64,000 nucleotides of DNA from Agrobacterium vitis (GCF_013426735.1 NZ_AP023276.1:32408-96407); one strand, 5' to 3'. Counted from the first letter of the stretch, positions 48,617 through 58,908 are shown. Notes: generated from the sequence alone by a model not told the origin. Program-made: numbers and translations.

Positions 48617-49678
48617 ATGGCTGAACAGAACATGTCACAGGCGACTGCTAGCAGTTTCGATGAGTCGCAACGTGTCGAAAGTGATCGACCGGACGAGCCG
48701 ACCCCCGGGCCATGGATACAGGCATTCAGAAAGCTTGTCCGTGATCCCTCTGCGATGGCTGCGCTGGCGGTGCTGATTTTCATCGTCTTCACCGCGCTGC
48801 TCGCGCCGCTCTACGCACAACAGATTGCCAAGACGGATCCGTTCAGGTCCAATCTGGATGCGGAGATCATGTCCAACGGCGAAACCATTCCTGTGCTTGA
48901 ACCTTCCACCGAAGGCCTGGGGATTGGCATGACGCCGATTGGCCCAACGTGGCGAATGAACGCCTACTTCCTCGGTTCCGATATGCAGGGCAGGGATGTC
49001 ATGGCGCGCATTCTTTACGGCGGCAGAGCTACGCTTTTCATCAGCAGCGTCGCGACTGTCATCACGCTGATCATTGCCACTGTCGTCGGAGTCTGCGCAG
49101 GCTTTTTCGGTGGCTGGATCGATCAGATCCTCTCGTCGCTTCTCGACATCCTATGGGCGTTTCCGATCTATCTTCTCGCCATTTCATTGTCGATTGTGCT
49201 CTTGACGGCTCACATAGAAATTGGCCCGTTCGTGATTGAATCGGGCAGTTTGGCGATCCCGATCGTCATCACCGGAATCATATATGTGCCGTACATAGCC
49301 CGCCCAATCCGCGGCCAAGTGCTTTCGCTGCGACATAGCGAGTTTGTTTTGGCGGCGATTGGCCTCGGCGTGCCCTCCTATCGTATTCTGGCCCGTGACA
49401 TCCTGCCGAATGTCATGAATGCACTGATCGTCTATGTGCCCTTGATGGTCGCGCTCAACATCACAACCGAGACGGCTTTGTCCTTTCTTTCGCTCGGTGT
49501 GCAGCCGCCCTATGCAAGTTGGGGAACCATCATTCGCGACGGGCAAAGCCTGATTTACAATCGTCCGTGGGTTTCTATCGCCCCCGGTCTGGCCGTCATA
49601 GCAACGATTGTCGCGCTCAATATCCTTGGTGACGGCGTCCGCGACGCCTTCGATCCGCGCGCAAAGCTGAGGGCGTAA
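48617..49678 (+). CDS. Peptide ABC transporter permease (DppC-like)
   Basis: This 353-residue membrane protein has the OppC/DppC N-terminal domain (FRKLVRDPSAMAALAVLIF). It has GSDMQGRDVMARILYGGRATL and the cytoplasmic EAA-type loop LAAIGLGVPSYRILARDILPN. It precedes the DppB-like gene, the reverse of the more common order. A 110-base gap separates it from the binding-protein gene. Confidence 0.93.
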   Translation: MAEQNMSQATASSFDESQRVESDRPDEPTPGPWIQAFRKLVRDPSAMAALAVLIFIVFTALLAPLYAQQIAKTDPFRSNLDAEIMSNGETIPVLEPSTEGLGIGMTPIGPTWRMNAYFLGSDMQGRDVMARILYGGRATLFISSVATVITLIIATVVGVCAGFFGGWIDQILSSLLDILWAFPIYLLAISLSIVLLTAHIEIGPFVIESGSLAIPIVITGIIYVPYIARPIRGQVLSLRHSEFVLAAIGLGVPSYRILARDILPNVMNALIVYVPLMVALNITTETALSFLSLGVQPPYASWGTIIRDGQSLIYNRPWVSIAPGLAVIATIVALNILGDGVRDAFDPRAKLRA

Positions 49679-49686
49679 TTTCAGTC

Positions 49687-50658
49687 ATGGTCACAATTCT
49701 TGTCCAACGCTTCTGTCAAATGATCTTCATCATGTTTGGGATCAGTGTACTGGTGTTTTTAATCTTCTTCGCCACACCGGGCGCAGATCCTGCTTCTCGA
49801 ATTGCAGGGCGCAACGCTGCACCCGAGACGATTGCTGCCGTGCGGCATGATTTCGGGCTCGATCGCTCACTTCCGGTGCAGTACGTGGTGATGATGAAGA
49901 AGCTTTTCGTCACGCGCGATCTGGTTTCTTTTACCAATCGTGGCATGAACGTGGTCCCTGCCATCCTTCAGGCAACTCCAGTCACATTATCGCTGGTATT
50001 CGGCGCAGCGATCTTCTGGGTGCTTGGAAGTCTCTTGTTTGGGGTGGTTGCCGCAGCTTTGCGTGGCAGCTTCATAGATACATCATTGATGACGTTTTCC
50101 CTGGTGGGGATGGCTGTTCCCGTTTTCTGGCTCGCTGAAGTCACCAATCTTCTTTCACAGAGCCGATTTCACGACACGATATTTTTTTCCTGGGTTCCTG
50201 CGCTTGGTTACGTTGCCTTCACCGAAAACCCCCTCAGTTGGTTTAGGGTGCTTCTTCTGCCGTGGTTGACGTTGTCCGTTGGCTATATCGGAATATACGG
50301 GCGGGTATTGCGCGCCAACATCATCGAGATTTATCAGGAAGACTTCATTCGCACCGCACGCGCCAAGGGCATCTCCGAGATGCGCGTTTTACTGCGCCAC
50401 GCGTTACGCATGTCGCTTGTTCCCTTCGTCACCATGTTTGGACTTGATTTCGGTGTTCTGGTGGGCGGAGGGGCGCTGGTGACGGAGGTTATCTTCGGTC
50501 TCAATGGTGTGGGCAAGCTCACCTACGATTCCCTTCAGAGCCTTGATCTGCCGGTCATCATGGCAAGCGTTATGTATGCTTCGTTTTTCGTTGTTGTAGC
50601 CAACGCGGCGGTCGATCTCACCTATGTGATGCTTGATCCGCGTATAGGAAGGCATTGA
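49687..50658 (+). CDS. Peptide ABC transporter permease (DppB-like)
   Basis: This 323-residue membrane protein has the DppB hallmarks: an N-terminal helix followed by a periplasmic LGLDRSLPVQ-type segment (here FGLDRSLPVQYVVMMKKLF) and the loop DFIRTARAKGISEMRVLLRHALR. C-terminal EVIFGLNGVGKLTYDSL is also conserved. Nearly contiguous with both neighbours. Confidence 0.94.
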   Translation: MVTILVQRFCQMIFIMFGISVLVFLIFFATPGADPASRIAGRNAAPETIAAVRHDFGLDRSLPVQYVVMMKKLFVTRDLVSFTNRGMNVVPAILQATPVTLSLVFGAAIFWVLGSLLFGVVAAALRGSFIDTSLMTFSLVGMAVPVFWLAEVTNLLSQSRFHDTIFFSWVPALGYVAFTENPLSWFRVLLLPWLTLSVGYIGIYGRVLRANIIEIYQEDFIRTARAKGISEMRVLLRHALRMSLVPFVTMFGLDFGVLVGGGALVTEVIFGLNGVGKLTYDSLQSLDLPVIMASVMYASFFVVVANAAVDLTYVMLDPRIGRH

Positions 50659-50659
50659 G

Positions 50660-51673
50660 ATGCTAGAACCCCTTCTCAAGGTTGAGGGCCTTGACGTGTC
50701 CTTTGGCAGCCAAAATGGTCTACTCAAGGTGGTCGAAAACGTTTCCTTCCACGTCAACCCCGGTGAAATCCTCTGTATCGTGGGAGAGTCTGGCTCAGGA
50801 AAAACCGTGTCGCTGCTGAGTGTTCTTGGTCTGATTGATCCACTCACGTCTAGAGTTGCCGGTTCCGCGCTCTTCAAAGGTGAAGAAATTCTGGGGCGGT
50901 CTCAAAAGGAGTTGCGCCGCATCAGAGGGCGCGAAATCGGTTTTATATCGCAGGACCCTATGACGGCTCTCACGCCGGTTCACACCATTGGTTGGCAGAT
51001 CACGGAACAATTGCGCACGCACACCGGGCTTTCCAACCGCGCAGCCTGGAGCCGCGCGATTGAGTTGCTTGGCGATGTCGGTATCCCAAGCCCGCGGCAG
51101 ATTGTCGAACGCTATCCGCATCAGCTTTCGGGCGGCATGCGCCAACGTGCGGTAATCGCAATGGCGCTCTCGTGTAATCCGGCACTTTTGATTGCTGACG
51201 AGCCGACCACTGCTCTCGACGTGACCGTGCAGGCGCAGGTCCTGGATCTCTTGCATCGTCTCAGAAAAGACTTTGGCTCATCCATTGTGCTTATCACGCA
51301 CGACATGGGCGTGGTCGCGGAAATGGCTGATCGCGTTATGGTGATGTATGCTGGCCGCGTGGTGGAGCATGGCCCACGCGATCCGGTCTTTCTTGAGCCT
51401 TGGCACCCTTACACATGGGGTCTTCTCAACTCCATTCCACCGCTTGCAGGCCCAAGACCCGATCGGCTCGTGTCAATTCCCGGCGCGCCGCCTCAGCCGG
51501 GTCACTGGCCGATAGGCTGCAAATTCGCTCCCCGGTGCCACTCCCGATTTGAGGCATGCAGTATGGCACCGCCTTGGAGAGAAACAAATGAACGCGCCGC
51601 ACTCTGCTTCCTGAACGAAGCGGAACGGACGGCAGCGCGTGCCTCAAGTGTCAGCGAGTACACGCCATCATGA
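50660..51673 (+). CDS. Peptide ABC ATPase (DppD-like)
   Basis: This 337-residue ATPase has Walker A GESGSGKTVSLLSVLGL, signature LSGGMRQRAVIAMAL, Walker B LLIADEPTTALDVTVQAQ, and the C-terminal oligopeptide-transport extension with Cys residues (GCKFAPRCHSRFEAC) typical of the Fe-S or Zn-like cluster region of DppD. Overlaps the DppF-like gene by 4 bases. Confidence 0.95.
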   Translation: MLEPLLKVEGLDVSFGSQNGLLKVVENVSFHVNPGEILCIVGESGSGKTVSLLSVLGLIDPLTSRVAGSALFKGEEILGRSQKELRRIRGREIGFISQDPMTALTPVHTIGWQITEQLRTHTGLSNRAAWSRAIELLGDVGIPSPRQIVERYPHQLSGGMRQRAVIAMALSCNPALLIADEPTTALDVTVQAQVLDLLHRLRKDFGSSIVLITHDMGVVAEMADRVMVMYAGRVVEHGPRDPVFLEPWHPYTWGLLNSIPPLAGPRPDRLVSIPGAPPQPGHWPIGCKFAPRCHSRFEACSMAPPWRETNERAALCFLNEAERTAARASSVSEYTPS

Positions 51674-52695
51674 ACATTCCTGAACGATCAGTCGCCCTTT
51701 CGTCGGCGGAGCCTCTGTTACGCGTCGAGGGTCTTTCCAAGACATTTACCGTTGGCCGAACGTGGGTGCCGGGTTCCGGGCAAACCGTTTACGCGGTGGA
51801 CAACGTATCCTTTGAGGTTATGCCCGGCGAGACACTTGGGCTTGTGGGCGAGTCAGGTTGTGGCAAGTCTACGCTCGGTCGTTGCCTCGTGCGTCTCTAT
51901 AGTGTCAGCGCCGGTAAGGTGATCCTTGAAGGCAACGACATCGCTCCTTTAACCCAACGCGAATTAAGGCCTTATCGGCGGCGCATGCAAATGATCTTTC
52001 AAGATCCTGCCGCCTCTCTCAATCCCCGTCGCCGTATCGGCGATTTGATTGCAGAACCTCTCCGTGTTCATAGGATTGCCGACCGCGACGGGATCGAGCG
52101 ACGCCTTCGCGACCTGATGGAAATCGTCGGTCTGCCGACCGCCTTCTTGCAGCGCTATCCGCACGAATTCTCAGGCGGGCAACGCCAACGCATCGGTATC
52201 GCAAGAGCACTTGCCCTTGAGCCGAGGCTTATCGTTGCAGATGAGCCCGTGTCGGCTCTTGATGTTTCGGTCCAAGCGCAGATTGTCAATCTGTTTATGG
52301 ATTTGCGTAGACAGTTGGCTCTGACGACGATCTTTGTCGCCCATGATCTCAGCGTCGTGCGGCAGGTCTCTGACCGCACGGCAGTCATGTACCTCGGTTC
52401 GATTGTTGAGATTGGTGCCACGGACATGCTGTTTCAACGGCCCGCTCATCCTTATACCCAAGCTTTGCTATCGGCTATTCCGGTACCGGAGGTCGGGGCC
52501 AACATCCGGCGTCAACGCGTTATTCTCAAGGGCGAAATTCCAAGCCCACTTGCGCCACCATCGGGTTGTCGTTTTCACCCGCGCTGTCCAGTTGCACAAA
52601 GTCGGTGTGCAGTCGAGCGTCCGGCCCTGACGTCACTCGGTCAGGGGCGACAAGTCGCTTGCCATTTTCCTTTAACCTTATCCGCTCCTGCCTGA
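51670..52695 (+). CDS. Peptide ABC ATPase (DppF-like)
   Basis: This 341-residue ATPase has Walker [19 protein letters not shown], signature [15 protein letters not shown], Walker [19 protein letters not shown] and the C-terminal Cys motif ([15 protein letters not shown]). Pairs with the preceding ATPase. Confidence 0.95.
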   Translation: MNIPERSVALSSAEPLLRVEGLSKTFTVGRTWVPGSGQTVYAVDNVSFEVMPGETLGLVGESGCGKSTLGRCLVRLYSVSAGKVILEGNDIAPLTQRELRPYRRRMQMIFQDPAASLNPRRRIGDLIAEPLRVHRIADRDGIERRLRDLMEIVGLPTAFLQRYPHEFSGGQRQRIGIARALALEPRLIVADEPVSALDVSVQAQIVNLFMDLRRQLALTTIFVAHDLSVVRQVSDRTAVMYLGSIVEIGATDMLFQRPAHPYTQALLSAIPVPEVGANIRRQRVILKGEIPSPLAPPSGCRFHPRCPVAQSRCAVERPALTSLGQGRQVACHFPLTLSAPA

Positions 52696-52708
52696 GCATA
52701 GAGGTATC

Positions 52709-54202
52709 ATGACACCTATATTGAATATTTCGTTTAAAACGCCAAAAGATCTGGACGATCTTGTCGGCGTAACAACCATCGTTTTTATGGATGACACATT
52801 CCGCGTCGGAAACCGCGCGAAACAATTGCTTGAGGATGTGAACTGGATTTTGGTCCATCGCGCAGCGACCGAAGCGGGTTTCCGCGGTAAAGTCGGCGAG
52901 CACATGGTCTTTTTCGCAGGCGACCGTCGATTTGTGTTTGTGGGTATTTCAGACGAAGGCGAGATGATCGGTCATGTCGATCTTGGTGGGCACACAGCGG
53001 CGGCAGCCGGATTCGCACCGCATGTGCTTGTTGTTTGTGAAACGCCGCAGTCAATCGATTTGCCTCCCGCAGCCGTTGCTGAAGTCGCGCTAGGCTTCCG
53101 TCTCTGGAGCTACCGTTTTGACACCTACCGAACCCAAAAAGCCGAACAACAAATACCCGAACGCCGGGTCACGATGCTGACGACAGATCGCGTTGCGGCG
53201 GCGCAGGCCTACCTTGCGGAGGCAGCCGTTGCTGAAGGCGTGGAATTGGCCCGCACTCTCGTCAATGAACCTGCCAATGTGCTCACGCCGCAAGAATTTG
53301 CTCGCCGCATTTCTGCTCTCACGGAGTACGGGCTGGACGTTGAGATCATGCGTGAAAGCGATCTTGAACGTTTGGGCTTTCGTGCTTTGCTCGCTGTGGG
53401 ACAAGGCTCTGCCCAGGAGACATATGTGGCGTTACTGCGCTGGCGCGGCGCGCCAAGTCGGGACGACACACCGCTCGCTTTTGTCGGAAAGGGTGTGTGC
53501 TTCGACACGGGTGGCATTTCCATTAAACGCGCCGCTGCCATGGCCGATATGAAGGGCGACATGGCAGGTGCTGCGAGCGTCGTTGGACTTCTTCTGGCCT
53601 TGGCGCGGCGAAACGCGCCGATAAATGCCATTGGTGCCGTTGGCTTGGTCGAAAATATGCCTGATGGCCGGGCGCAGCGTCCCGGTGACATCGTACGCTC
53701 GCTTTCAGGCCAGACGATTGAGGTCACGGATACCGATTATGAAGGGCGTCTTGTCCTCGCGGATCTTCTTTGGCATGTGCAGGCCAACGACAAACCACGG
53801 TTCATGGTTGATCTTGCTACCCTCACAGGCGCTGTCGCAGTGGCGCTGGGTCTCGATCATGCCGGTCTTTTCACAAACGATGACGATCTGGCTGACCAGT
53901 TTTCCCGCGCTTCAAAAGCAACAGGTGAGTTGACCTGGCGTCTTCCATTGGGAGCAAGTTTCGACAAGGCGATGAACTCCAAATTCGCCGATGTTCGCAA
54001 CATTGATCCAGACTACGGCGGTGCGAGCACCGCTGCCAGTTTTATTCAGCGCTTCGTGAACAATGTGCCCTGGGTTCATCTGGATATCAGTGGCCCGGCC
54101 CAGGATTTGCCCGAAAGCCCGATCTGCCGCAGTTGGGGAACAGGCTGGGGTGTGCGCCTCCTCGACCGGTTGGTCAGAAATTTGGAACCGACAAACGCAT
54201 AG
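52709..54202 (+). CDS. Leucyl aminopeptidase (M17 family)
   Basis: This 497-residue cytosolic metallopeptidase removes N-terminal residues from peptides. Metal/catalytic motifs: GKGVCFDTGGISIK, MADMKGDMAGAASVVG and DTDYEGRLVLADLL (family NTDAEGRL). Placed 13 bases after the ABC ATPases, so it probably processes the imported peptide or conjugate. Confidence 0.93.
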   Translation: MTPILNISFKTPKDLDDLVGVTTIVFMDDTFRVGNRAKQLLEDVNWILVHRAATEAGFRGKVGEHMVFFAGDRRFVFVGISDEGEMIGHVDLGGHTAAAAGFAPHVLVVCETPQSIDLPPAAVAEVALGFRLWSYRFDTYRTQKAEQQIPERRVTMLTTDRVAAAQAYLAEAAVAEGVELARTLVNEPANVLTPQEFARRISALTEYGLDVEIMRESDLERLGFRALLAVGQGSAQETYVALLRWRGAPSRDDTPLAFVGKGVCFDTGGISIKRAAAMADMKGDMAGAASVVGLLLALARRNAPINAIGAVGLVENMPDGRAQRPGDIVRSLSGQTIEVTDTDYEGRLVLADLLWHVQANDKPRFMVDLATLTGAVAVALGLDHAGLFTNDDDLADQFSRASKATGELTWRLPLGASFDKAMNSKFADVRNIDPDYGGASTAASFIQRFVNNVPWVHLDISGPAQDLPESPICRSWGTGWGVRLLDRLVRNLEPTNA

Positions 54203-54273
54203 GCTTTGCGCCTTTGATTGCCTTCAAAAGATAACCAAGCAGTCACGATCTGCTGGACATGTGAGGAATTGAA

Positions 54274-55326
54274 ATGTCCCTTAAACCTGCCGGGCCGCTC
54301 AGTCTTGTGCCTTTCGTCAGCGTCGAACATATGATGCAACTGGTGTTGACCATAGGTGTAGAGGAGGTGCTGATCGGTCTTGCGCGCGAGATCGAACAGG
54401 ATTTTCGTCGCTGGGAGCTGTTCGACAAGATCCCCAGAGTCGCTTCACACTCCAACGATGGCGTCATCGAGTTGATGCCGACAAGCGACGGAAATGTCTA
54501 CAGTTTCAAGTATGTGAATGGACATCCCAAAAATATTCGCAGTGGTCGGCAGACGGTAACAGCCTTCGGGATGTTGGCCGACGTCGCCACCGGCTATCCA
54601 TTACTTCTCACAGAAATGACGCTCTTGACAGCACTGCGGACCGCGGCCACGTCTGCGGTCGCTGGCAAATACCTCGCTCCAAAGGATAGTCGTGTTATGG
54701 CGATTATTGGAAATGGGGCACAATGCGAATTCCAGGCTCTGGCATTCAAAGCGATTTGCGGCATAGACACCGTCCATCTTTATGATGTCGATCCGGCTGC
54801 CACAGCCAAGGCCATGACGAATTTGACGGGCAGTGCATTGAATTTGGTGCCGTGCTCAAGTGCAGAAGAGGCCATCGAACATGCGCAAATCATCACAACG
54901 TGCACGGCCGATAAGCAGTACGCGACGATTTTAACCGACAATATGGTCGGAACGGGGATTCACATCAATGCAATCGGGGGTGATTGCCCCGGGAAGACAG
55001 AGCTACATAGGGACATCCTGATTCGATCAGACATCTTTGTCGAGTATCCACCTCAAACTCGAATCGAAGGCGAGATCCAGCAGCTGGATGCAGACTCGCC
55101 GGTCACAGAACTTTGGAAGGTGATCTCCGGCGAGGTTCCGGGTCGCTCGGGTGGCAATCAGCTGACTGTTTTCGACAGCGTCGGTTTCGCCATCGAGGAT
55201 TTTTCAGCGCTTCGATATATTTATGAAAAAATAAAGGAAACCCCACATTTTGTGGCTTTGGATCTGATTGCGGACCCCGATGAGCCTCGCGATTTGTTTG
55301 GCATGTTGAAGCGGGCGGCCGCTTAG
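54274..55326 (+). CDS. Ornithine cyclodeaminase-family enzyme
   Basis: This 350-residue NAD-dependent enzyme converts ornithine to proline and ammonia, or acts on a related amino acid. The Rossmann motif is IGNGAQCEFQALAF. Conserved IETTCTADK-like segment ITTCTADKQYA and GDCPGKTELHRDIL are present. Ornithine cyclodeaminases are classic opine-catabolism genes on Ti plasmids, and the link with a peptide/opine-type importer fits that. The GNGAQ motif is typical of true ornithine cyclodeaminases rather than mu-crystallin relatives. Confidence 0.92.
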   Translation: MSLKPAGPLSLVPFVSVEHMMQLVLTIGVEEVLIGLAREIEQDFRRWELFDKIPRVASHSNDGVIELMPTSDGNVYSFKYVNGHPKNIRSGRQTVTAFGMLADVATGYPLLLTEMTLLTALRTAATSAVAGKYLAPKDSRVMAIIGNGAQCEFQALAFKAICGIDTVHLYDVDPAATAKAMTNLTGSALNLVPCSSAEEAIEHAQIITTCTADKQYATILTDNMVGTGIHINAIGGDCPGKTELHRDILIRSDIFVEYPPQTRIEGEIQQLDADSPVTELWKVISGEVPGRSGGNQLTVFDSVGFAIEDFSALRYIYEKIKETPHFVALDLIADPDEPRDLFGMLKRAAA

Positions 55327-55327
55327 G

Positions 55328-55845
55328 ATGAGCCATGACCTCTCGTTTCCCAGCCTCTCTGAAGAGGAAATCGTGGCACTGCAATCTCTTCGTCGCGACC
55401 TTCACCGTCATCCAGAATTGTCCGGTGAGGAAGAGCAGACGGCAAAGCCCATCTTTGCGGCCATGACGGCCATAGCACGATACTCGTGGGATTTGCGCTG
55501 GTCCTTGCGAAGCAGCGGCCACCAATGGGTCGTGTCATTCTCATGTTCCAGCCATCTGAAGAAAATGGCCGTGGGGCTGCTGCCGTTATTGCGGACCCAA
55601 AGTTTAAGCTGATCAAGCCTGACTGGGTATTTTCCCTTCATAATGCGCCAGGATTGGAGTTCGCCACCGCTAAACTCGCATTTGGTCCGGCAAATTGTGC
55701 TTCGCGCGGCATCCGCATACGATTGGCAGGGCGGACCGCCCACGCGGCATCACCAGCGGATGGACTTTCCCCCATGAGGGCGCGGTCTCAGCTTATGACG
55801 GCGTTCGAAGAACTTGGAAGCGGAAAAGTTTTAGGGACACCGTAA
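55328..55845 (+). pseudogene. M20-family amidohydrolase, internally deleted and truncated
   Basis: The first 45 codons (LRRDLHRHPELSGEEEQTA) match M20 amidohydrolase N-termini. Near 55462 the frame jumps: the family sequence resumes one frame over with HDGHSTILVGFALVLAK and LMFQPSEENGRGAA, so about 60-70 residues including the first metal motifs are missing. The 3' end is replaced at 55836 by an IS6 end. It would have been the last enzyme of the peptide/opine operon. Confidence 0.82.
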
Positions 55846-55985
55846 AGTTAACCGACACGGGTCAAAAATTATTGGGCTCGGCTTTCGCTTATGCGATTTG
55901 CAGGCATGCGATTTCGTTCCACATCTGCATGGCCCGGGTTCTCAGTTCGCGATGATTGTCTGATGAGATCTCGTGGCGTGGAATG
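55836..55985 (-). mobile_element. IS6 end fragment (150 bp)
   Basis: Begins GACACCGTAAAGTTAACCG, one mismatch from the IS6 terminal repeat, and follows the right end of the 44906-45722 element in reverse with high identity down to GTGGCGTGGAATG. Remainder of the element is lost. Recombinase DNA follows directly. Confidence 0.88.
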
Positions 55986-57082
55986 GGGTCGTTTGAGGGT
56001 GATTTTTGCGCGCCGCAACTGTCGGCCTCCGGCACCTCGATGCAGGCCCCTCCCCTGCTCTCTCCCGTCAACGAGCACCAAAAGCCGGCCCATCTCAACA
56101 GCCTGGCGAGCCGCGCCCGCGACTATGTCGAGGCGGCACGTTCTGCCAACACGCGTAAAGCCTATGCATGCGACTGGAAACATTTTAGCGCCTGGTGCCG
56201 GCGTTTGAATTTGGCCCCCCTGCCCCCCGGACCCGCAGACCGTTGGCTTTTATATTACCACCTGTGCCTCAGGCGATGCCAGCGGCACACCGGCGCGTGG
56301 CGCCAAGGCAAACGCTGTCTCGACGATCGAACGGCGCCTCTCGTCATTGTCTTGGAACTATGCGCAGCGCGGGTTGATGCTCGATCGCAAGGATCGGCAT
56401 ATCGCCACGGTCATGGCCGGCATTCGCAACAGCCACGGGCGTCCACCTGTGCAGAAGGAAGCGGTGCTGGCCGAGGACATCATCGCCATGCTCGAGACAC
56501 TCGATCGGGGAACGCTGAGAGGTTTGCGCGATTGGGCCATGCTGCTGATCGGCTATGCCGGTGGCCTGCGGCGGTCCGAGATTGTCGGGCTCGACATCAA
56601 GGCTGACCAAACCGAAGACGGGCGCGGCTGGATCGAAATATTTGACAAAGGAATGCTCGTCACCTTGCGCGGCAAGACCGGCTGGCGTGACGTCGAGATC
56701 GGTCGTGGATCCTCCGAAGCCACCTGCCAGGTCGTCGCCGTCGAAACCTGGATCACCTTTGCCAGGCTTGCCCATGGCCCTCTCTTCCGCCGCGTCACCG
56801 GACAAGGCAAGTCCATTGGCCCAGAGCGCCTGAACGATAAGGAAGTGGCAAGGTTGGTCAAACGGACCGCCATAGCTGCCGGGGTTCGCGGCAATCTCAG
56901 CGAGATTGAACGTGCCTTCAAATTCTCCGACCATTCCCTGCGCGCTGGTCTCGCCTCCACCGCCGAAGTCGATGAACGATGTGCAGAAACACCTCGGTCA
57001 TGCCTCAGCCGAGATGACACGTCGCTATCAACGCAGAAGGGATCGCTTCAGGGTCAATTTGACAAAAGCCGCTGGACTGTAG
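55986..57082 (+). pseudogene. Tyrosine recombinase/integrase pseudogene
   Basis: N-terminal arm and core-binding domain (RDYVEAARSANTRKAYACDW) lie in one frame; after about 56270 the sequence continues in another (DRKDRHIATVMAGIRNSHG), and after about 56975 in a third (QKHLGHASAEMTRRYQRRR). Catalytic boxes are otherwise recognisable: Arg in GGLRRSEI, HxxR in DHSLRAG and the Tyr in MTRRYQ. Two frameshifts make it non-functional. It starts where the IS6 fragment ends. Confidence 0.85.
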
Positions 57083-57169
57083 CTGGCATTCTTTATTCCA
57101 ACCAAGCGCTTGCGGGGATGCCTGCCAAGGATTATAGTCATTCTAGTCACTATGGTTAGGGTTGAATCA

Positions 57170-57436
57170 ATGCAAACATCAAAACATGATGACATGAGCT
57201 GGACGGTCGCCGGAGCGAAAGCAAAGCTCTCGGAAGTCATGGAGAGAGCGCAATTGGCACCGCAGACGATTACCCGCAACGGGAAACCGAGCGTGGTCGT
57301 CGTTTCTGCGGAAGAATGGGAGAAAAAGACAGCACGCAGGGGATCGCTTGCGGAGTTTCTATTAGCGTCTCCAATGCGGGATGCCGAACTGGATCTTGAG
57401 CGACAACATGACGAGCCACGTGACTTGTCACTATGA
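57170..57436 (+). CDS. Phd/YefM-type antitoxin
   Basis: This 88-residue protein starts at the ATG at 57170. Features: SWTVAGAKAKLSEVMERA and PQTITRNGKPSVVVVSAEEWE, the Phd/YefM DNA-binding fold. It overlaps the toxin gene by 4 bases and probably autoregulates the pair. Such modules stabilise plasmids or islands. Confidence 0.92.
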   Translation: MQTSKHDDMSWTVAGAKAKLSEVMERAQLAPQTITRNGKPSVVVVSAEEWEKKTARRGSLAEFLLASPMRDAELDLERQHDEPRDLSL

Positions 57437-57855
57437 GACTTCTCCTTGATACAAATGTTCTATCCGAAGTCAGGAAACCGCGCCCCGATGCGCGTGTTCT
57501 GAAATGGCTTCACGGGCTGGACGAAGACCACACGTTCATCAGCATAGTAACAGTCGCTGAAATTCGGCGCGGCGTTGCGTTGATGGACAGCGGGCGAAAA
57601 CGCGACGCCTTAGACGAATGGCTAGCGCATGATCTGCCGCAACGCTTCGACAATAGAATCCTTCCGGTGGAAGGGTCTGTCGCCTTGGCTTGGGGTGATC
57701 TCATGGCGCTTGCCAAGCGCAATGGTCGGGGGCTAGCGTCGATGGATGGTCTGATTGCCGCCACAGCCGTTGCTCATCAGTTGACCCTTGCGACACGCAA
57801 TACCAAAGATTTCGACGGCTTCGGAATAGGACTTATTGACCCATGGCACAGCTGA
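57433..57855 (+). CDS. PIN-domain toxin (VapC/FitB type)
   Basis: This 140-residue ribonuclease-fold toxin carries acidic residues of the active site in LLLDTNVLSE, TVAEIRRG, SMDGLIAATA and TRNTKDFDGFG. Intact and paired with the upstream antitoxin, it is one of the few complete genes in this debris region. Confidence 0.94.
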   Translation: MRLLLDTNVLSEVRKPRPDARVLKWLHGLDEDHTFISIVTVAEIRRGVALMDSGRKRDALDEWLAHDLPQRFDNRILPVEGSVALAWGDLMALAKRNGRGLASMDGLIAATAVAHQLTLATRNTKDFDGFGIGLIDPWHS

Positions 57856-58239
57856 TCAGCCCTTGTTAGCGATGGGAGGGAGGAGCCTGCTTGCTCTCTT
57901 ACGGTCTACTGAAAACCGTGCAGGCATTCTGCTTTCAAAGCCTTTGATCGGCAGTGGAAACTTATTCAGAACCCACCTGCCCTGTGTTCGCGATCATGAC
58001 CTGGATCACTTTCGCCAGGCTTATCCATATCTCCTCCTCCGCCGAGGCACGGTAAAGTCTGGATGGCACCCGCTTAGCAAGGTGACTTAGGCGATGTTCG
58101 AAATTGGCGGGGAAGGTGCAGTCATGTTTCCGGCCTGTAAGCGCGGTTTTATATGACCGCTGGCCCTGATGTTTTGCGCTCGAACCGAGCCCTATCAACT
58201 TACCGCGCTAGATCTCGCTATACGGCACCCCGGGTTCTT
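57856..58239. other. Mobile-element debris, including a recombinase scrap
   Basis: No intact gene. At about 57995-58060 GACCTGGATCACTTTCGCC and the following bases resemble the recombinase pseudogene near 56748-56800. Around 58080-58200 a minus-strand frame (TALTGRKHDCTFPANFEHR) looks like a transposase-associated fragment I cannot name. Confidence 0.5.
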
Positions 58240-58547
58240 CGGTTCGTGCGGTCCATTCCGCTTGTGCATTCACATCACTCCTTCGCCTCGCCGCCAACTT
58301 TTGTGCCCCTTGCACTATGCAACATCAAAGTAGCCTGCTGCTGCTTGTTCTTCACCGACACGAACCACATCGGTTGCGCATGCTTCCATGCCGACCAAGC
58401 AGGGCGTCAGCCTTGCCAAGAACGCCACCATTTGGGCGCGACGCAGAGTTTTGCGGAGAACAATCTCCCCCTACGCAGCGACAGCGTGCAATTGGAAAAC
58501 ATTCTTTGCGATATCAAGTCCGATTGTCGTGATCACGTCGATGCTAG
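58240..58547 (-). pseudogene. IS110-family transposase N-terminal fragment
   Basis: Minus strand encodes TTIGLDIAKNVFQLHAVAA, a stop, GEIVLRKTLRRAQMVAFLA and further IS110-like sequence. The in-frame stop and missing C-terminus show it is dead. It abuts the IS6-type fragment. Confidence 0.78.
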
Positions 58548-58549
58548 AG

Positions 58550-58908
58550 TCTGTCAGCAGGAAATCCACCGGATTGCCGTGGTTATCGATGGCTCGATAC
58601 AGATAGCGCCATTTGCCGCGGATCTTGACGTAGCTCTCATCGAGCCGGACCGAGCCACAATGGGGGCGCCGAAACTGCCGCAGCCGTTTTTCGATCATCG
58701 GCGCATAAGCCAATACCCAGCGGTTGATCGTACTATGATCGACCTCGAAGCCGCGCTCTGCGAACATTTCTTCCAGGTCGCGGTAGCTAAGCGGGTAACG
58801 CAAGTACCAGGCAACTGCCTGTACAATCAGCCAAGCCTCGAAATGCCTGCCTTTGAAATCATCTTTCGACTGGCGCTTCAGCTTCTCGGCAATGGTATTC
58901 AGAATCAT
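58550..58908 (-). pseudogene. IS6-family transposase N-terminal fragment (second type)
   Basis: About 118 residues from the ATG at 58908: DFKGRHFEAWLIVQAVAWYL, PLSYRDLEEMFAERGFEVDHS and LDESYVKIRGKWRYLYRAID. It is a different IS6-family member from the element at 44906-45722. Truncated by the IS110 fragment just after PVDFLLT. Confidence 0.85.

Noticed and set aside
57170..57855. Toxin-antitoxin pair as part of the T-DNA system
   Set aside because: Ordinary Phd/PIN module in mobile-element debris, remote from the borders and without NLS or export-type tails.
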